Shown here: positions 36,231 to 45,174 of the stretch, in pieces
How the letters are laid out: the number at the start of each line of letters is the position of its first letter
Numbering within the stretch: position 1 is the stretch's first letter
Source: Verrucomicrobiales bacterium
GTDB taxonomy: Bacteria > Verrucomicrobiota > Verrucomicrobiia > Verrucomicrobiales > DEV007
Assembly (NCBI GenBank): GCA_029213005.1
Contig: JARGPI010000004.1
Span: 186,001-250,000, forward strand
DNA: 64,000 nucleotides
Direction of reading: 5' to 3'
The notes under the pieces: generated by a model
What the model was told of the DNA's origin: nothing
Databases searched by the model: none
What the model saw: the letters and a program-made list of their open reading frames with translations, nothing else
Made by a program: the position numbers and the translations under genes

Positions 36231-38393
36231 ATGATCGAAACTGTGCTTAAAACTCTCACGCTGTTCCTGGACTTTTTTGCAACTTACTGGCCTTTCTTGG
36301 TGCCCGTTCTGATTTTGGCATTACTGATTTACGTCGGTCGGTATTTGTATGCAGCCTACCGTTGGATCGATGAAAGTATCTCCAACAATGTGCTCGGCCA
36401 TGTGTCAAAACTAGTTTCAGACGGAAACGACACTTCTAAAACAGCACTATTTATACGCTGGACTTTTATTTTAATCTTTTTTGGAATCTTTGTTTCTGCA
36501 TTTTATTTCGCGCTTTATCCATTAGCTGATGTTCGATTGTCAAGCTGGCTTGAGATTGCAGCTATTTCCATCTGTTACATCGTGGCACTGAGCGTCGCCA
36601 AGCAGTGGATCACAAACGAAAATGCAATTCTCGACGGGAATGCTAAGGACAAGGCAGTCACCCGAGCTACCCGGTTAAAACATGAAGGGTTTATTGCTAT
36701 TTTGGTGCTGGTTGCTTGTGTCCCAATAAGTTTTCATGCACTCAATTCATTATTTTTATGGCACCCGGAAATAAATGATATAAGTCAGTGGGCGTGGTTT
36801 TCGCTTAGCCTATTGTATCAAGCCGTTTCTTCTGTGTTTGACCTGCTAAAATTTGACAATACCCCCCAAATAGCCACCCCGTTCTGGGGATTGCAGGTGG
36901 CAGTGGTGGCTCATATGCTAGTGCTTACTTTTATCGTCGTCGAAGGTGTTATCTCGATCGCAAAAAGTGAGTTTGAACTATACCGCGCACTCAAAGCGTT
37001 TTATCTTGGAAACAATTTCAATCGAATCGTTCCGTTTGGTAAGCGGGCCGAAGGAGCTCTGGTTAGGATAACGAAGGGCAAACGACCCCGTAGATTGAAT
37101 AGGCCAGAATTTTCGGATCATGAAAAACCAAGCGCCGAAGTTCGTGAAGCAGCTGCGAGGACGCTCGGCAAAATCGGACTTATGGATCGGTCGACCACCG
37201 GAGACGTGATCGAAGCTTTGAAGAAAATTGTTAAAAGCGAAAAAACAAAAAATTTAGATTCTGATTTACGAGTGGCAGCGGTTGAAGGCTTGACTTTGAT
37301 GGGTAAAAAGCTCGATCCTGAAGAATTGAATCAGTCAATGTATAAGAACGATGTCGAAAGATTTCTTAAAGCAATGGTCCTAGGAGGGTTGGAACAGAAA
37401 AGAGGGAATGTGCAGGTATTGGCGAAGTTGGCCGAGAGTTTAGGCGAAGTAAAAAATCTAAATACCACTGGGGAATTGCTCGAGATAGGAAAGCTCTGCG
37501 GGACAACGGGCCATGTGACATATGCCAACAGTTTGGCTACATGCCTGGCTCTGTATGGCGACTCGGAATTAGCAGGCAGCTTACGGAGAGATAACTCTAT
37601 AAGAACGAACCTTCTTAAGGCATTAGCTAAATACCCAAATCAATCCAAAATCATTAGTGCACTTGAACTCTATGACGAAAACTTTGAGGACAGCACAGCG
37701 TTACTACTGTGGAAAAAATTGAGCAACAAAAGGAATACCGCGGTTGAGCGAAATGCTGCCGCCCGGGCCCTCGAAGAGGAAGTCGCCCGAGATCACCGAG
37801 TATTGAGTCTGCTCTTGTGCCATAGGAATGATAAAGAAGACACCGTTCGCGAAGGTATCGCGAGAGCGCTGAAAGGAGCCTCAGACATATACATATCCTA
37901 TCGCAAAAGCGCTTTAGCAGCGCTAAAACAGTACCTCAAGAAAGATTCCGATTACCGGGTTAGAAAATGCGCGGCCAACTCGCTCGTCAATTACCCGCTT
38001 GATGACCGCTCCATACTCACAGCCTTAGCAAGGCAACTGCTAAAGGACCAATATTCAACTGTAGTTGAAGCAATCGCCGAGACGATGAGGAAAAGAGGAA
38101 ATTATAAAGAACTACTACCGGGTTTGGGCATTCCGAAAAACTCCTGCCGGAGAAAAGTTGTGAGCAGCCTCGAAAAAGTCTGTAATAGAATTGCGATTCG
38201 CGAAATCAATGGAAAAATTCGTGCGGAGCTCTCCGAAGCGAACGAGCGAAAGTTAACTGAAGAAGAAATAGCCCAACTGCTACTTGCCTTTAGCGGTGAA
38301 TTCAATACACAAAGCGTCGATATACCAAACAATTTGACGGAATTAAATAAAGTCGAGGAAATGGAATCTTCTTCCGAACATACTTGGAAATGA
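36231..38393 (+). CDS. Polytopic membrane protein with C-terminal HEAT-like repeats, unknown
   Basis: This 720-residue protein has about five membrane segments in residues 15-255 (WPFLVPVLILALLIYVGRY; IRWTFILIFFGIFVSAFYF; IAAISICYIVALSVA; FIAILVLVACVPISFHAL; VAHMLVLTFIVVEGVISI). From about 300 to 660 the chain is a helical-repeat solenoid with HEAT/PBS-lyase-like units (AEVREAAARTLGKIGL, LRVAAVEGLTLMGKK, VREGIARALKGAS, YRVRKCAANSLVNY). I know no named family for this arrangement. GGGGACCACC before the ATG provides a ribosome site. Codon use is A+T-richer than in most neighbours and it sits between remnants and repeats, suggesting horizontal acquisition. Confidence 0.8.
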   Translation: MIETVLKTLTLFLDFFATYWPFLVPVLILALLIYVGRYLYAAYRWIDESISNNVLGHVSKLVSDGNDTSKTALFIRWTFILIFFGIFVSAFYFALYPLADVRLSSWLEIAAISICYIVALSVAKQWITNENAILDGNAKDKAVTRATRLKHEGFIAILVLVACVPISFHALNSLFLWHPEINDISQWAWFSLSLLYQAVSSVFDLLKFDNTPQIATPFWGLQVAVVAHMLVLTFIVVEGVISIAKSEFELYRALKAFYLGNNFNRIVPFGKRAEGALVRITKGKRPRRLNRPEFSDHEKPSAEVREAAARTLGKIGLMDRSTTGDVIEALKKIVKSEKTKNLDSDLRVAAVEGLTLMGKKLDPEELNQSMYKNDVERFLKAMVLGGLEQKRGNVQVLAKLAESLGEVKNLNTTGELLEIGKLCGTTGHVTYANSLATCLALYGDSELAGSLRRDNSIRTNLLKALAKYPNQSKIISALELYDENFEDSTALLLWKKLSNKRNTAVERNAAARALEEEVARDHRVLSLLLCHRNDKEDTVREGIARALKGASDIYISYRKSALAALKQYLKKDSDYRVRKCAANSLVNYPLDDRSILTALARQLLKDQYSTVVEAIAETMRKRGNYKELLPGLGIPKNSCRRKVVSSLEKVCNRIAIREINGKIRAELSEANERKLTEEEIAQLLLAFSGEFNTQSVDIPNNLTELNKVEEMESSSEHTWK

Positions 38394-38563
38394 TAAAAAT
38401 GGATACTGAAGCCAGCGACCAACAACTCCTTATTTTGTGGGATATGTGGCATGGGATAAGGATAAAGTGTCAGACTCTCAGGCTGGCCATAACGTGGGAG
38501 TTGTAATTTCTTTCTTGAAAACGGCGTGATTGATTCCTAAGACAACAGCTAGGGACAACCTCT

Positions 38564-38671
38564 CGATCCCTTCAAAAAGCTAGAGCAGCCCGTAACGGGA
38601 CCAGTAAGAAGTGGGTTAAAACCGAGAGCAGTCAAATCAAGATAGAAGTGCCTCGCAATCGTGAAGGCAGC
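38564..38671 (+). pseudogene. IS256-family (mutator-type) transposase fragment
   Basis: A frame of about 36 codons reads RSLQKARAARNGTSKKW, then VKTESSQIKIEVPRNREGS. This matches the conserved N-terminal block of IS256/Transposase_mut enzymes (RNG-x-S-K-K-T-V-K-T-E ... I-x-V-P-R-D-R-x-G-S). There is no start, no catalytic domain and no terminal repeat. The frame runs straight into the palindromic repeat at 38673, as if that element inserted into or truncated the transposase gene. Confidence 0.7.
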
Positions 38672-38672
38672 C

Positions 38673-38806
38673 ACAGCGAAGCTCCACGTGTCCCGTAAAA
38701 CAGTTTTCCAAACTGTTCGCGTTACCCCGACCTGCATCCCAAGCTAGTTCCCAAAGCTTGATAAAAACAGTTAAAAAAACTGTTCTACAGCGAAGCTCCA
38801 CGTGCG
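38673..38806 (+). repeat. Palindromic 114-bp-period repeat, dispersed copy
   Basis: ACAGCGAAGCTCCACGTG occurs at 38673 and again at 38787, exactly 114 bp apart. Between them are CCCGTAAAACAGTTTTCC, AAACTGTTCGCG and a second AACAGTT/AACTGTT palindrome. Sequence and period match the tandem array at 53971-54600, in the same orientation, with moderate divergence. Confidence 0.85.
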
Positions 38807-38819
38807 TTGTAATATTTTT

Positions 38820-38862
38820 GGGTACTCATGGGGACGGGCAATGGGTACTCATGGGGACAGGC
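38820..38862 (+). repeat. Short tandem duplication with GGGGACAG motif
   Basis: GGGTACTCATGGGGACGGGC is followed directly by a second copy differing at one base. A related GGGGGACAG lies near 38945. Motifs of this kind often surround REP-associated transposase genes, none of which is visible here. Confidence 0.65.
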
Positions 38863-39167
38863 AAAATATGCTCGTCATAATCGTTATCAATCCGAAATCG
38901 CCTGAAAGGTGCAAGCAATGCTGAATTGGGCAAAATTTGCTCATGGGGGACAGTCGAAACATGTTCATGAAGACTCTGGTTTTCGGGAAGATCCAAACCG
39001 AGCGTCTCTCTGGTTTCGGATCGAATTGTCTAGTCCAATGCTTCCACCTACCGTCGCCTTCCGGCCACGGTGGCCCCGAATCCCGGCAAATCGAGGCCCT
39101 CTGTCACCCTTGAGTTTTCCCACCGGACTCCATCCGAAAAGTATGCCTATAGCGTAGCAGTCTATCG

Positions 39168-39812
39168 ATGAACTCCGAACTCAAACATATCTGTCGCAAA
39201 TCAATCGAAGCGATGGACAAAATCCAGCGGGTTAATTTTGTCAATTCTCTACCGGGTTATAAAAGTTTGAATTTGGTGGGAACCACGAACGGAACGGGAC
39301 AGACGAATTTGTCGATTGTCAGCACGGTGACCCATTTCGGTTCCGCGCCACCTTTACTGGGTTATGTTTCGCGGCCGGAATCAGTCGATCGACATACCCT
39401 CTCGAATATTCTCGAAACCGGAAGCTACACTTTTAACCAGGTAGGTGAGTCGTTTTTCAAACAAGCCCACCAGACTTCAGCCCGATACCCACGGGAAATT
39501 TCCGAATTCGAAGCGGTCGGCCTAACCCCAAAGTGGATAGAGGGAATCACGGCTCCTTTTGTTGCCGAATCGAGTGTAACAACGCACCTTAAGCTTATCG
39601 AAAAAATTGATATCAAAGCGAACGGTACCGTTTTGGTGATCGGAGAAGTGATCGATGTGTTTGCTTCCGAAAACAATCTTAAGCCAGATGGAAATATCGA
39701 CCTTGAGGCGACTGGAACTCTGGCGGGATCGGGTTTGGATCAATATTCAAAACCGGAAAAGCTGGCCAGACTGTCCTATGCAAAACCTGACCGGCCCCTT
39801 TCTGAGCTTTAA
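39168..39812 (+). CDS. Flavin reductase-like (FMN-binding split-barrel) protein
   Basis: This 214-residue soluble protein of the flavin reductase-like family (flavoredoxin type) shows the split-barrel pattern KSLNLVGTTNGTGQTNLSIVSTVTHFGSAPPLLGY, in which NLSIVSTVTH corresponds to the FMN-phosphate region, followed by TLSNILETGSYTFNQ. The C-terminal LVIGEVIDVFASE matches the final strand of the barrel. It probably binds FMN and transfers electrons or reduces flavin. It is monocistronic by context. Confidence 0.82.
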   Translation: MNSELKHICRKSIEAMDKIQRVNFVNSLPGYKSLNLVGTTNGTGQTNLSIVSTVTHFGSAPPLLGYVSRPESVDRHTLSNILETGSYTFNQVGESFFKQAHQTSARYPREISEFEAVGLTPKWIEGITAPFVAESSVTTHLKLIEKIDIKANGTVLVIGEVIDVFASENNLKPDGNIDLEATGTLAGSGLDQYSKPEKLARLSYAKPDRPLSEL

Positions 39813-39910
39813 CGGCGTCACAATCCGGCAGAAATAGTTCGGATAACCTAACTAAAACGCTTCATATTCGGGTTGCCCATTTGATGTGGAGGCGCGTAGA
39901 CTCAGCTCGA

Positions 39911-40798
39911 ATGAAGCAGGCCACGACATCGGTGATCTTGATCCTAATCGGTTTTTCCGGCTTCCTGTCAGCTCAAGAGCGGACAGAGGAGTCCTTTATC
40001 CCGAATTACGCCGTCGCCGGCAGTTACTTCTCTTGGGGGGGTGAGTCTGATGTTGAAAACGGTGCGGGAACTTTTCAAAACCTCGAGTACGGGGCTGAAG
40101 CGAACATTCCGGTGTTCATGCGCGAAGGGTTCCGGATGACCGCTGGCGTGAAGTATCGCCACAACACGTTCGATTTTTCGGGAGCACCGCTTCCCTTTGC
40201 CTCAACAGAACTGGACCTTCAGCGCATCGATATCCCGATCAACGCCTGGATTGACCTCGGACAACGGTGGAAATTCTGGGCAAGGCTACAACCCGGCTGG
40301 GCCTCAGACTTCGATAACCTCACTTCGGATGATTTTACACTCTCTTCCCTGGCCCTGCTTTCCTACAAATGGAATGCGACGACAAAGGTTGCTTTTGGAG
40401 CCTACTATTCCCGGGATTTGGGCGAAGAACGTATTCTGCCGGCTCTCGGTTTCATCTTCGAACCCGGCCCGCAGCTGTCCCTCGCGCTTACCTTTCCCAG
40501 AGCCCAACTTGTTTACGCTCCCAGTCCCGATTGTCTGATCTCTTCCCAGGTATTGCTAAACGGAGCCGGATGGAACATTACCGATCCGGCAGGGGGCAGC
40601 GAAGATGTTGATCTGAATTACCGGGCAATCAGAGCTGGTTTCGGATTTGACCGGCGGTTAAAAGGTCCTGTTTGGGGTTACGTTGACGGTGGATTCCAAT
40701 TCGGTCAGGAAATTGAAATGGGAGAAGGAGCCAACTCGGTAAAGTTGGAGCTGGACCCAAGTCCCTACGCGACCACCGGCATCAAAGTCAGGTTCTAA
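39911..40798 (+). CDS. Outer-membrane beta-barrel-like secreted protein (DUF6268-like)
   Basis: This protein has about 295 residues from the ATG at 39911, which gives a signal peptide (MKQATTSVILILIGFSGFLSA). The mature chain alternates hydrophobic and polar residues with turns throughout (FRMTAGVKYRHNTFDFSG, WKFWARLQPGWASDF, TTKVAFGAYYSRDLG, IRAGFGFDRRLKGPVWGYVD) and ends in an aromatic residue (TTGIKVRF), the usual signature of an outer-membrane barrel. It resembles the DUF6268 family of this superphylum. Function is unknown. Confidence 0.72.
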   Translation: MKQATTSVILILIGFSGFLSAQERTEESFIPNYAVAGSYFSWGGESDVENGAGTFQNLEYGAEANIPVFMREGFRMTAGVKYRHNTFDFSGAPLPFASTELDLQRIDIPINAWIDLGQRWKFWARLQPGWASDFDNLTSDDFTLSSLALLSYKWNATTKVAFGAYYSRDLGEERILPALGFIFEPGPQLSLALTFPRAQLVYAPSPDCLISSQVLLNGAGWNITDPAGGSEDVDLNYRAIRAGFGFDRRLKGPVWGYVDGGFQFGQEIEMGEGANSVKLELDPSPYATTGIKVRF

Positions 40799-40963
40799 AC
40801 ACTGGGCCGTAAAGCAGAGGTGGAATCATCCGCCTTAGTTGAGAAAAGATGCCGTACACAGCCTGAAAAGCAACGATGAGCAATTGAAATGTCGGGGCTT
40901 GAATGGCAAATTTTGTGTGCGAGGTGCGATGAAAAAACCGGCGGAACGCACGGTTACACGTTG

Positions 40964-42388
40964 CTACGCTAAAATCTCTTTCACCACATCCCCATACACG
41001 TCGGTGAGCCGGAAATCCCTACCTGCATATCGATAGGTCAGTCTTTCATGATCGACGCCGAGGATGTGTAGTATCGTCGCATGAAGATCGTGCATGTGAA
41101 CCTTGTTCTCCCGGGCGTAGTAGCCGAACTCGTCAGTGGCTCCATGGCTATAACCGGGCTTCACCCCGGCTCCGCTAAGCCAGACGGTGAACCCAGCCGG
41201 ATTGTGATCGCGACCATTTTTCCCCTGGGCGACAGGAGTCCGGCCAAATTCCGTCCCCCACACCACCAGGGTGTCATCGAGCAAGCCCCTTTGCTTCAAA
41301 TCGGTCAATAGACCCGAGATCGGCTTATCGACCGCGAGCGCATTCTTGGTATGCCCTTTCACCAGATTCGAGTGCTGATCCCACACGTAGGGCGTGCTTA
41401 CCTGGAGGTAACGAACGCCGGCTTCGCAGAAGCGGCGGGTCAGCAGACAACGATGCCCAAAATCGGCGGTTTCTTTTTTATCCATCCCGTAGAGTTCCCG
41501 GGTCGATTGGGATTCGCTGGAAATATCGATCAGGTCCGGAGCAATCCCCTGCATTCGGGCCGCCATTTCATAGCTGTGAATCACGCCGTCGACCTGGGAG
41601 TCGCGAGTCTGCGAGAGATGCTTTTGGTTGATCCGGTTGAGTAGTTCCAGCTGCCGCTGTTGATCCACCGACGCGATCTCCTTATTCTGTAGATATTCGA
41701 TCGTGGCATCGGCCGTTTTGCCGGAAGAATGACCCAACGCGGTGGCCTGGTGGTGGGCCGGAAGAAAAGCGGAGCCGTAGTTGCGGGCCCCTCCATGACC
41801 GGCCGGCGGAGTCACGCTGACAAAGGAGGGAAGATTACGGTTTTCCGATCCCAGCCCGTAGCTGATCCAGGATCCCACCGAGGGCCGCAACAGGTTGTCA
41901 CTACCGGTATGAATCATGCCGACGGCCTGGCCGTGGGAAGTTCCCCGGGTGTGCATCGATTTGATAAAACAAAGATCATCGGCATGCTGCGCCAAGTGAG
42001 GCCACAGCTCGCTAAACCACGCGCCGCTCTCCCCATGTTGCCGGAACTTCCACGCGGTATCCATCACGAGACCATTGCCCGCCTTGTCCTTCAGTGCGAC
42101 GTCGAGGTTATCCAGCCCTTTGAAAGGCAGCTCTTTCCCATCGTATCGCTTCAGCATCGGCTTCGGGTCGAAGGAGTCGACCTGGGACACCCCTCCGTGC
42201 ATGAAAAGAAATATGACTCGCTTGGCCTTCGGTAAATGATGGGTCCGGGGAATCGAGTAGGGAGAACTCGCCGCACTTACGATCTGCTGCGCAAATGCCT
42301 GGAAAGCGACCGCGCCGAAACCGCAGCCTGCCGTTTCCAGCCATTGCCGCCGGGAAAAATGGGGAGTGAATTGGTGACATCCTTTCAT
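40964..42388 (-). CDS. DUF1501 secreted protein, partner of the PSD1 cytochrome
   Basis: This sulfatase-superfamily protein of DUF1501 has about 474 residues from the ATG at 42388; a TTG at 42412 overlapping the upstream gene is possible. A Tat signal (SRRQWLETAGCGFGAVAFQAFA) is followed by AKRVIFLFMHGGVSQVDSFDPKP, GESGAWFSELWPHLA, and the C-terminal VVWGTEFGRTPVAQGKNGRDHNP and HATILHILGVDHERLTYRYAGRDFRLTDVYG, all diagnostic. It is the last gene of a four-gene minus-strand unit after the sigma, FecR and PSD1 genes. DUF1501 and PSD1-type genes are paired hundreds of times in Planctomycetota and Verrucomicrobiota, but their reaction is not established. Confidence 0.93.
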   Translation of the reverse strand: MKGCHQFTPHFSRRQWLETAGCGFGAVAFQAFAQQIVSAASSPYSIPRTHHLPKAKRVIFLFMHGGVSQVDSFDPKPMLKRYDGKELPFKGLDNLDVALKDKAGNGLVMDTAWKFRQHGESGAWFSELWPHLAQHADDLCFIKSMHTRGTSHGQAVGMIHTGSDNLLRPSVGSWISYGLGSENRNLPSFVSVTPPAGHGGARNYGSAFLPAHHQATALGHSSGKTADATIEYLQNKEIASVDQQRQLELLNRINQKHLSQTRDSQVDGVIHSYEMAARMQGIAPDLIDISSESQSTRELYGMDKKETADFGHRCLLTRRFCEAGVRYLQVSTPYVWDQHSNLVKGHTKNALAVDKPISGLLTDLKQRGLLDDTLVVWGTEFGRTPVAQGKNGRDHNPAGFTVWLSGAGVKPGYSHGATDEFGYYARENKVHMHDLHATILHILGVDHERLTYRYAGRDFRLTDVYGDVVKEILA

Positions 42389-42404
42389 AAACAAACAGTC
42401 CTCT

Positions 42405-45170
42405 CTATTCAATAAATCGAAACTCGGTTGAGCTAACTAATACCTGCACAAACGACGCGATCGCTTCTTCCCGGGATTTACCCGCCTCAATGAGTTCATC
42501 GATATACTCAAGTCCCATCGCGAGGTCACCGGTGTCCGCATCGCGAACCAGGATCTCTAGATAGAGTTGTTCAATAATCTCTTCGTTTGAAATCCTCTCC
42601 TTCGTCAGCCTCGTCGCCGTGGCGCGGGCCATTTCCCGGACAAACGGCGAGTTCATCATGAAAAGCGCCTGGGCCGGCACGGTCGTGATCGAGCGGGATC
42701 CGGTGACCAGGTCGGGGTTGGGTAGATCAAAGACCGCAAGCGAAGGCGGAAGAGCTCCCCTCACAATAGGCAGGTAGATGCTCCGTTGCCGGAGCCTTCC
42801 GGTTTCACCCAGCGAGACGTGGCGCTTTCCACTGGTTTCAATGGCATACATCCCGAGCTGACTCACGACTGATTCGCGAGGTTCCCGGTCCAGCTCGCCG
42901 GCGATGGCCAGGACCGAATCGCGAATCGTTTCCGCCGGAGCGGGACGCCGGTTTTGATGCCGCAAACGCAAGTTGTCCGGATCATCTTCCGTGGCAGTCT
43001 TTGCCGCTTGCTGGTAGGTCCGGGAACCGGCGATTTCACGAATCAATGCCTTCACCGACCATTCGTTTTCGATGAATTGGCCAGCGAGGTAGTCGAGCAA
43101 TTCGTGGTGCGAAGGTTTGGCCCCCAGGATCCCGAAATTATCGCTCGTCGCCACGATTCCCCGGCCAAAGAGCTGCTGCCAGATCCGATTTACCATGACG
43201 CGGGCCGTCAGGGGATGATCAGGATGCGTCAACCAATCCGCGAGCTGAACCCTCCCCGATTCCCCGTCGGGTATGGTTGCTTCACTTGATCCCGAATAGC
43301 TGGCGACCTGAAGGAATCCCCTCGGCACCTCTTTTCCTTTATTCCCGGGTTCCCCGCGAATTCGAATCTGCAAATTCCCACAACGGCCACCGGTATGATC
43401 GGCCGCCGCCATCGCTTTGGGAACTTCCGGAGCCTTCCCTTTCAGATTTTTCAGCTCGGCCTCCAGCGTCTTAATATCCGGCGTTCCGGAATCCGACTCC
43501 AGGTCTTCGATATGCACAAGCTGTATCGCATCGGCGATCAGGTAGCCGCCAGCGTCTTTATCGGTAAGCAAAACCTCAGCGGTTTCGCCAAAAGTAAACT
43601 GCCCGATGGGATACCACATCCCTCCGATCGTCGGACGCACCGTTTGATCGACGATCATTCGCTCCTCACCTCCGGCATGGGTCACGAAATACGAAGCCGT
43701 CTTCGCCAGGCCGGGACCTCCGCCGAAACTCACCCGCACTTCATACTTGCCGGGTTTCGGCAGGGTCGCTTTCCATGTAATCGAATAGGGGCCGTTACCT
43801 TTGTCAGTCGATAAATAGTAATCCCCGACGTGGTTCTTCCGATAGGTCGATCTCCTCCACGGCCCCGTCAACTCAGCCTCGTTATCATCGACCACGACTC
43901 CGTCAGATTGACCGCTTTTCTTTACTTCATCGATTTGTTTCTCTAGTTTCTCGACCTTTGATTGGTGAGCAGCCATCAGGGCCCGTGTTTCATCATCGAT
44001 CGAGAGCGCCGTTTCCGTCCAACCCGTGACGTTAACGTTATTCATCAAGATCCTGTCAGCGGTTCTCGTACTATGTAATATACCGGTCATTGCATAGTAA
44101 TCGGCGGTGGGGATCGGATCAAATTTATGATCGTGGCACCTGGCGCATCCCAGGGTCAGCCCCATGATCGATCGTCCGATCGTGTCGACCTGTTCATCGG
44201 CGATATCGAGATGCATTTTCGCCTTGTTGCGCTCGGTTAACATCTTAGGTGCGATCATCAGGTACCCGGTCGCGATGAGTTGCCGGTCACGCTGCCCGGC
44301 ATTTTCAAACGGGAGCAGATCCCCGGCGATCTGTTCGCGGAGAAACTGATCGTAGGGCATATCACGATTGAAGGCGTCGATCACATAGTTTCGGTATCGC
44401 CACGATTCAACAAAAGTCAGATTAAAATCACCGCCATTGGAGTCGGCATAGCGGGCCACATCCAGCCAGTGCCTCGCCCATTTCTCGCCGAACTCGTTTC
44501 GAGCGAGAAGCTGATCGACCGTCGTGCTCACGGCCCGATCAGGGGACTCGTCATAGAGGCGAAGAAAGGCCTGGCGATCGGCAGTGGTGGGAGGCAGGCC
44601 AATGAGATCCAGGAAAAGCCGCCTCACCAGTTTCTCAGCCGGAGCCCGCGGCGTCTGAGGATCAACAAAACCGTCAATCGTATGTCGCTCCGAAAAAGTG
44701 CGGCGAGGCTGAAACGACCAGAATTTCCGTCCTTCCTCAATATCGATCTCCTCCTTTTCGTGAACCGGCACATCGCCTTTCCGCGGATCCACGGCGCCAT
44801 CGGCGATCCATTGTTTGAAATCCTCGATCACTTCATCGGATAGATGGGATTTGGGCGGCATTTCAGGAATCACCCCGCTCCGGTCAATCGCCATGATAAG
44901 GAGGCTTTCCTCCGCATTACCGGGGACGATCGCAGGCCCCGACTCCCCGCCAACCTGCCAGGCAGCCCGCGAATCGAGGAAAAGGTCGCCTTTGGATTTC
45001 CCCGACTCAACGGAATGGCATTCGTAACAATGCTCGACGAGCACCGGCCGAATCTTCGTTTCGAAAAACTCCAGCTTAGCGGCATGTTGAGGCGTTGCCG
45101 TCGCGAGCGAAGCCGCAGCAAGCAGGATAAGGACAGTGGTGGTAAGGCGGTGAAAAGACATCGGCTTCAT
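42405..45170 (-). CDS. PSD1-type cytochrome (cytochrome c / DUF1549 / DUF1553) with lectin-like insert
   Basis: This is an exported protein of about 921 residues. The ATG at 45170, five bases after the FecR stop, gives a signal peptide ([22 protein letters not shown]). A haem site CYECHS (about residue 48) lies in the Planctomycete cytochrome C-like domain. DUF1549 follows ([23 protein letters not shown]). An insert with [16 protein letters not shown] and [13 protein letters not shown] resembles golvesin/carbohydrate-binding domains. DUF1553 ends the protein ([31 protein letters not shown]). It is presumably periplasmic and may couple electron transfer to sulfated-glycan use, which is inference. 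Confidence 0.93.
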   Translation of the reverse strand: MKPMSFHRLTTTVLILLAAASLATATPQHAAKLEFFETKIRPVLVEHCYECHSVESGKSKGDLFLDSRAAWQVGGESGPAIVPGNAEESLLIMAIDRSGVIPEMPPKSHLSDEVIEDFKQWIADGAVDPRKGDVPVHEKEEIDIEEGRKFWSFQPRRTFSERHTIDGFVDPQTPRAPAEKLVRRLFLDLIGLPPTTADRQAFLRLYDESPDRAVSTTVDQLLARNEFGEKWARHWLDVARYADSNGGDFNLTFVESWRYRNYVIDAFNRDMPYDQFLREQIAGDLLPFENAGQRDRQLIATGYLMIAPKMLTERNKAKMHLDIADEQVDTIGRSIMGLTLGCARCHDHKFDPIPTADYYAMTGILHSTRTADRILMNNVNVTGWTETALSIDDETRALMAAHQSKVEKLEKQIDEVKKSGQSDGVVVDDNEAELTGPWRRSTYRKNHVGDYYLSTDKGNGPYSITWKATLPKPGKYEVRVSFGGGPGLAKTASYFVTHAGGEERMIVDQTVRPTIGGMWYPIGQFTFGETAEVLLTDKDAGGYLIADAIQLVHIEDLESDSGTPDIKTLEAELKNLKGKAPEVPKAMAAADHTGGRCGNLQIRIRGEPGNKGKEVPRGFLQVASYSGSSEATIPDGESGRVQLADWLTHPDHPLTARVMVNRIWQQLFGRGIVATSDNFGILGAKPSHHELLDYLAGQFIENEWSVKALIREIAGSRTYQQAAKTATEDDPDNLRLRHQNRRPAPAETIRDSVLAIAGELDREPRESVVSQLGMYAIETSGKRHVSLGETGRLRQRSIYLPIVRGALPPSLAVFDLPNPDLVTGSRSITTVPAQALFMMNSPFVREMARATATRLTKERISNEEIIEQLYLEILVRDADTGDLAMGLEYIDELIEAGKSREEAIASFVQVLVSSTEFRFIE

Positions 45171-45174
45171 TAGA

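Larger units (their letters stand above)
38394..39167. other. Repeat-rich intergenic graveyard
   Basis: These 774 nt without a functional gene contain an IS256-type transposase fragment (38564-38671), a palindromic repeat related to the 54-kb array (38673-38806), and a tandem duplication of GGGTACTCATGGGGAC (38820-38862) whose GGGGACAG theme recurs near 38946. I see no promoter or intact gene in the rest. Confidence 0.7.
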
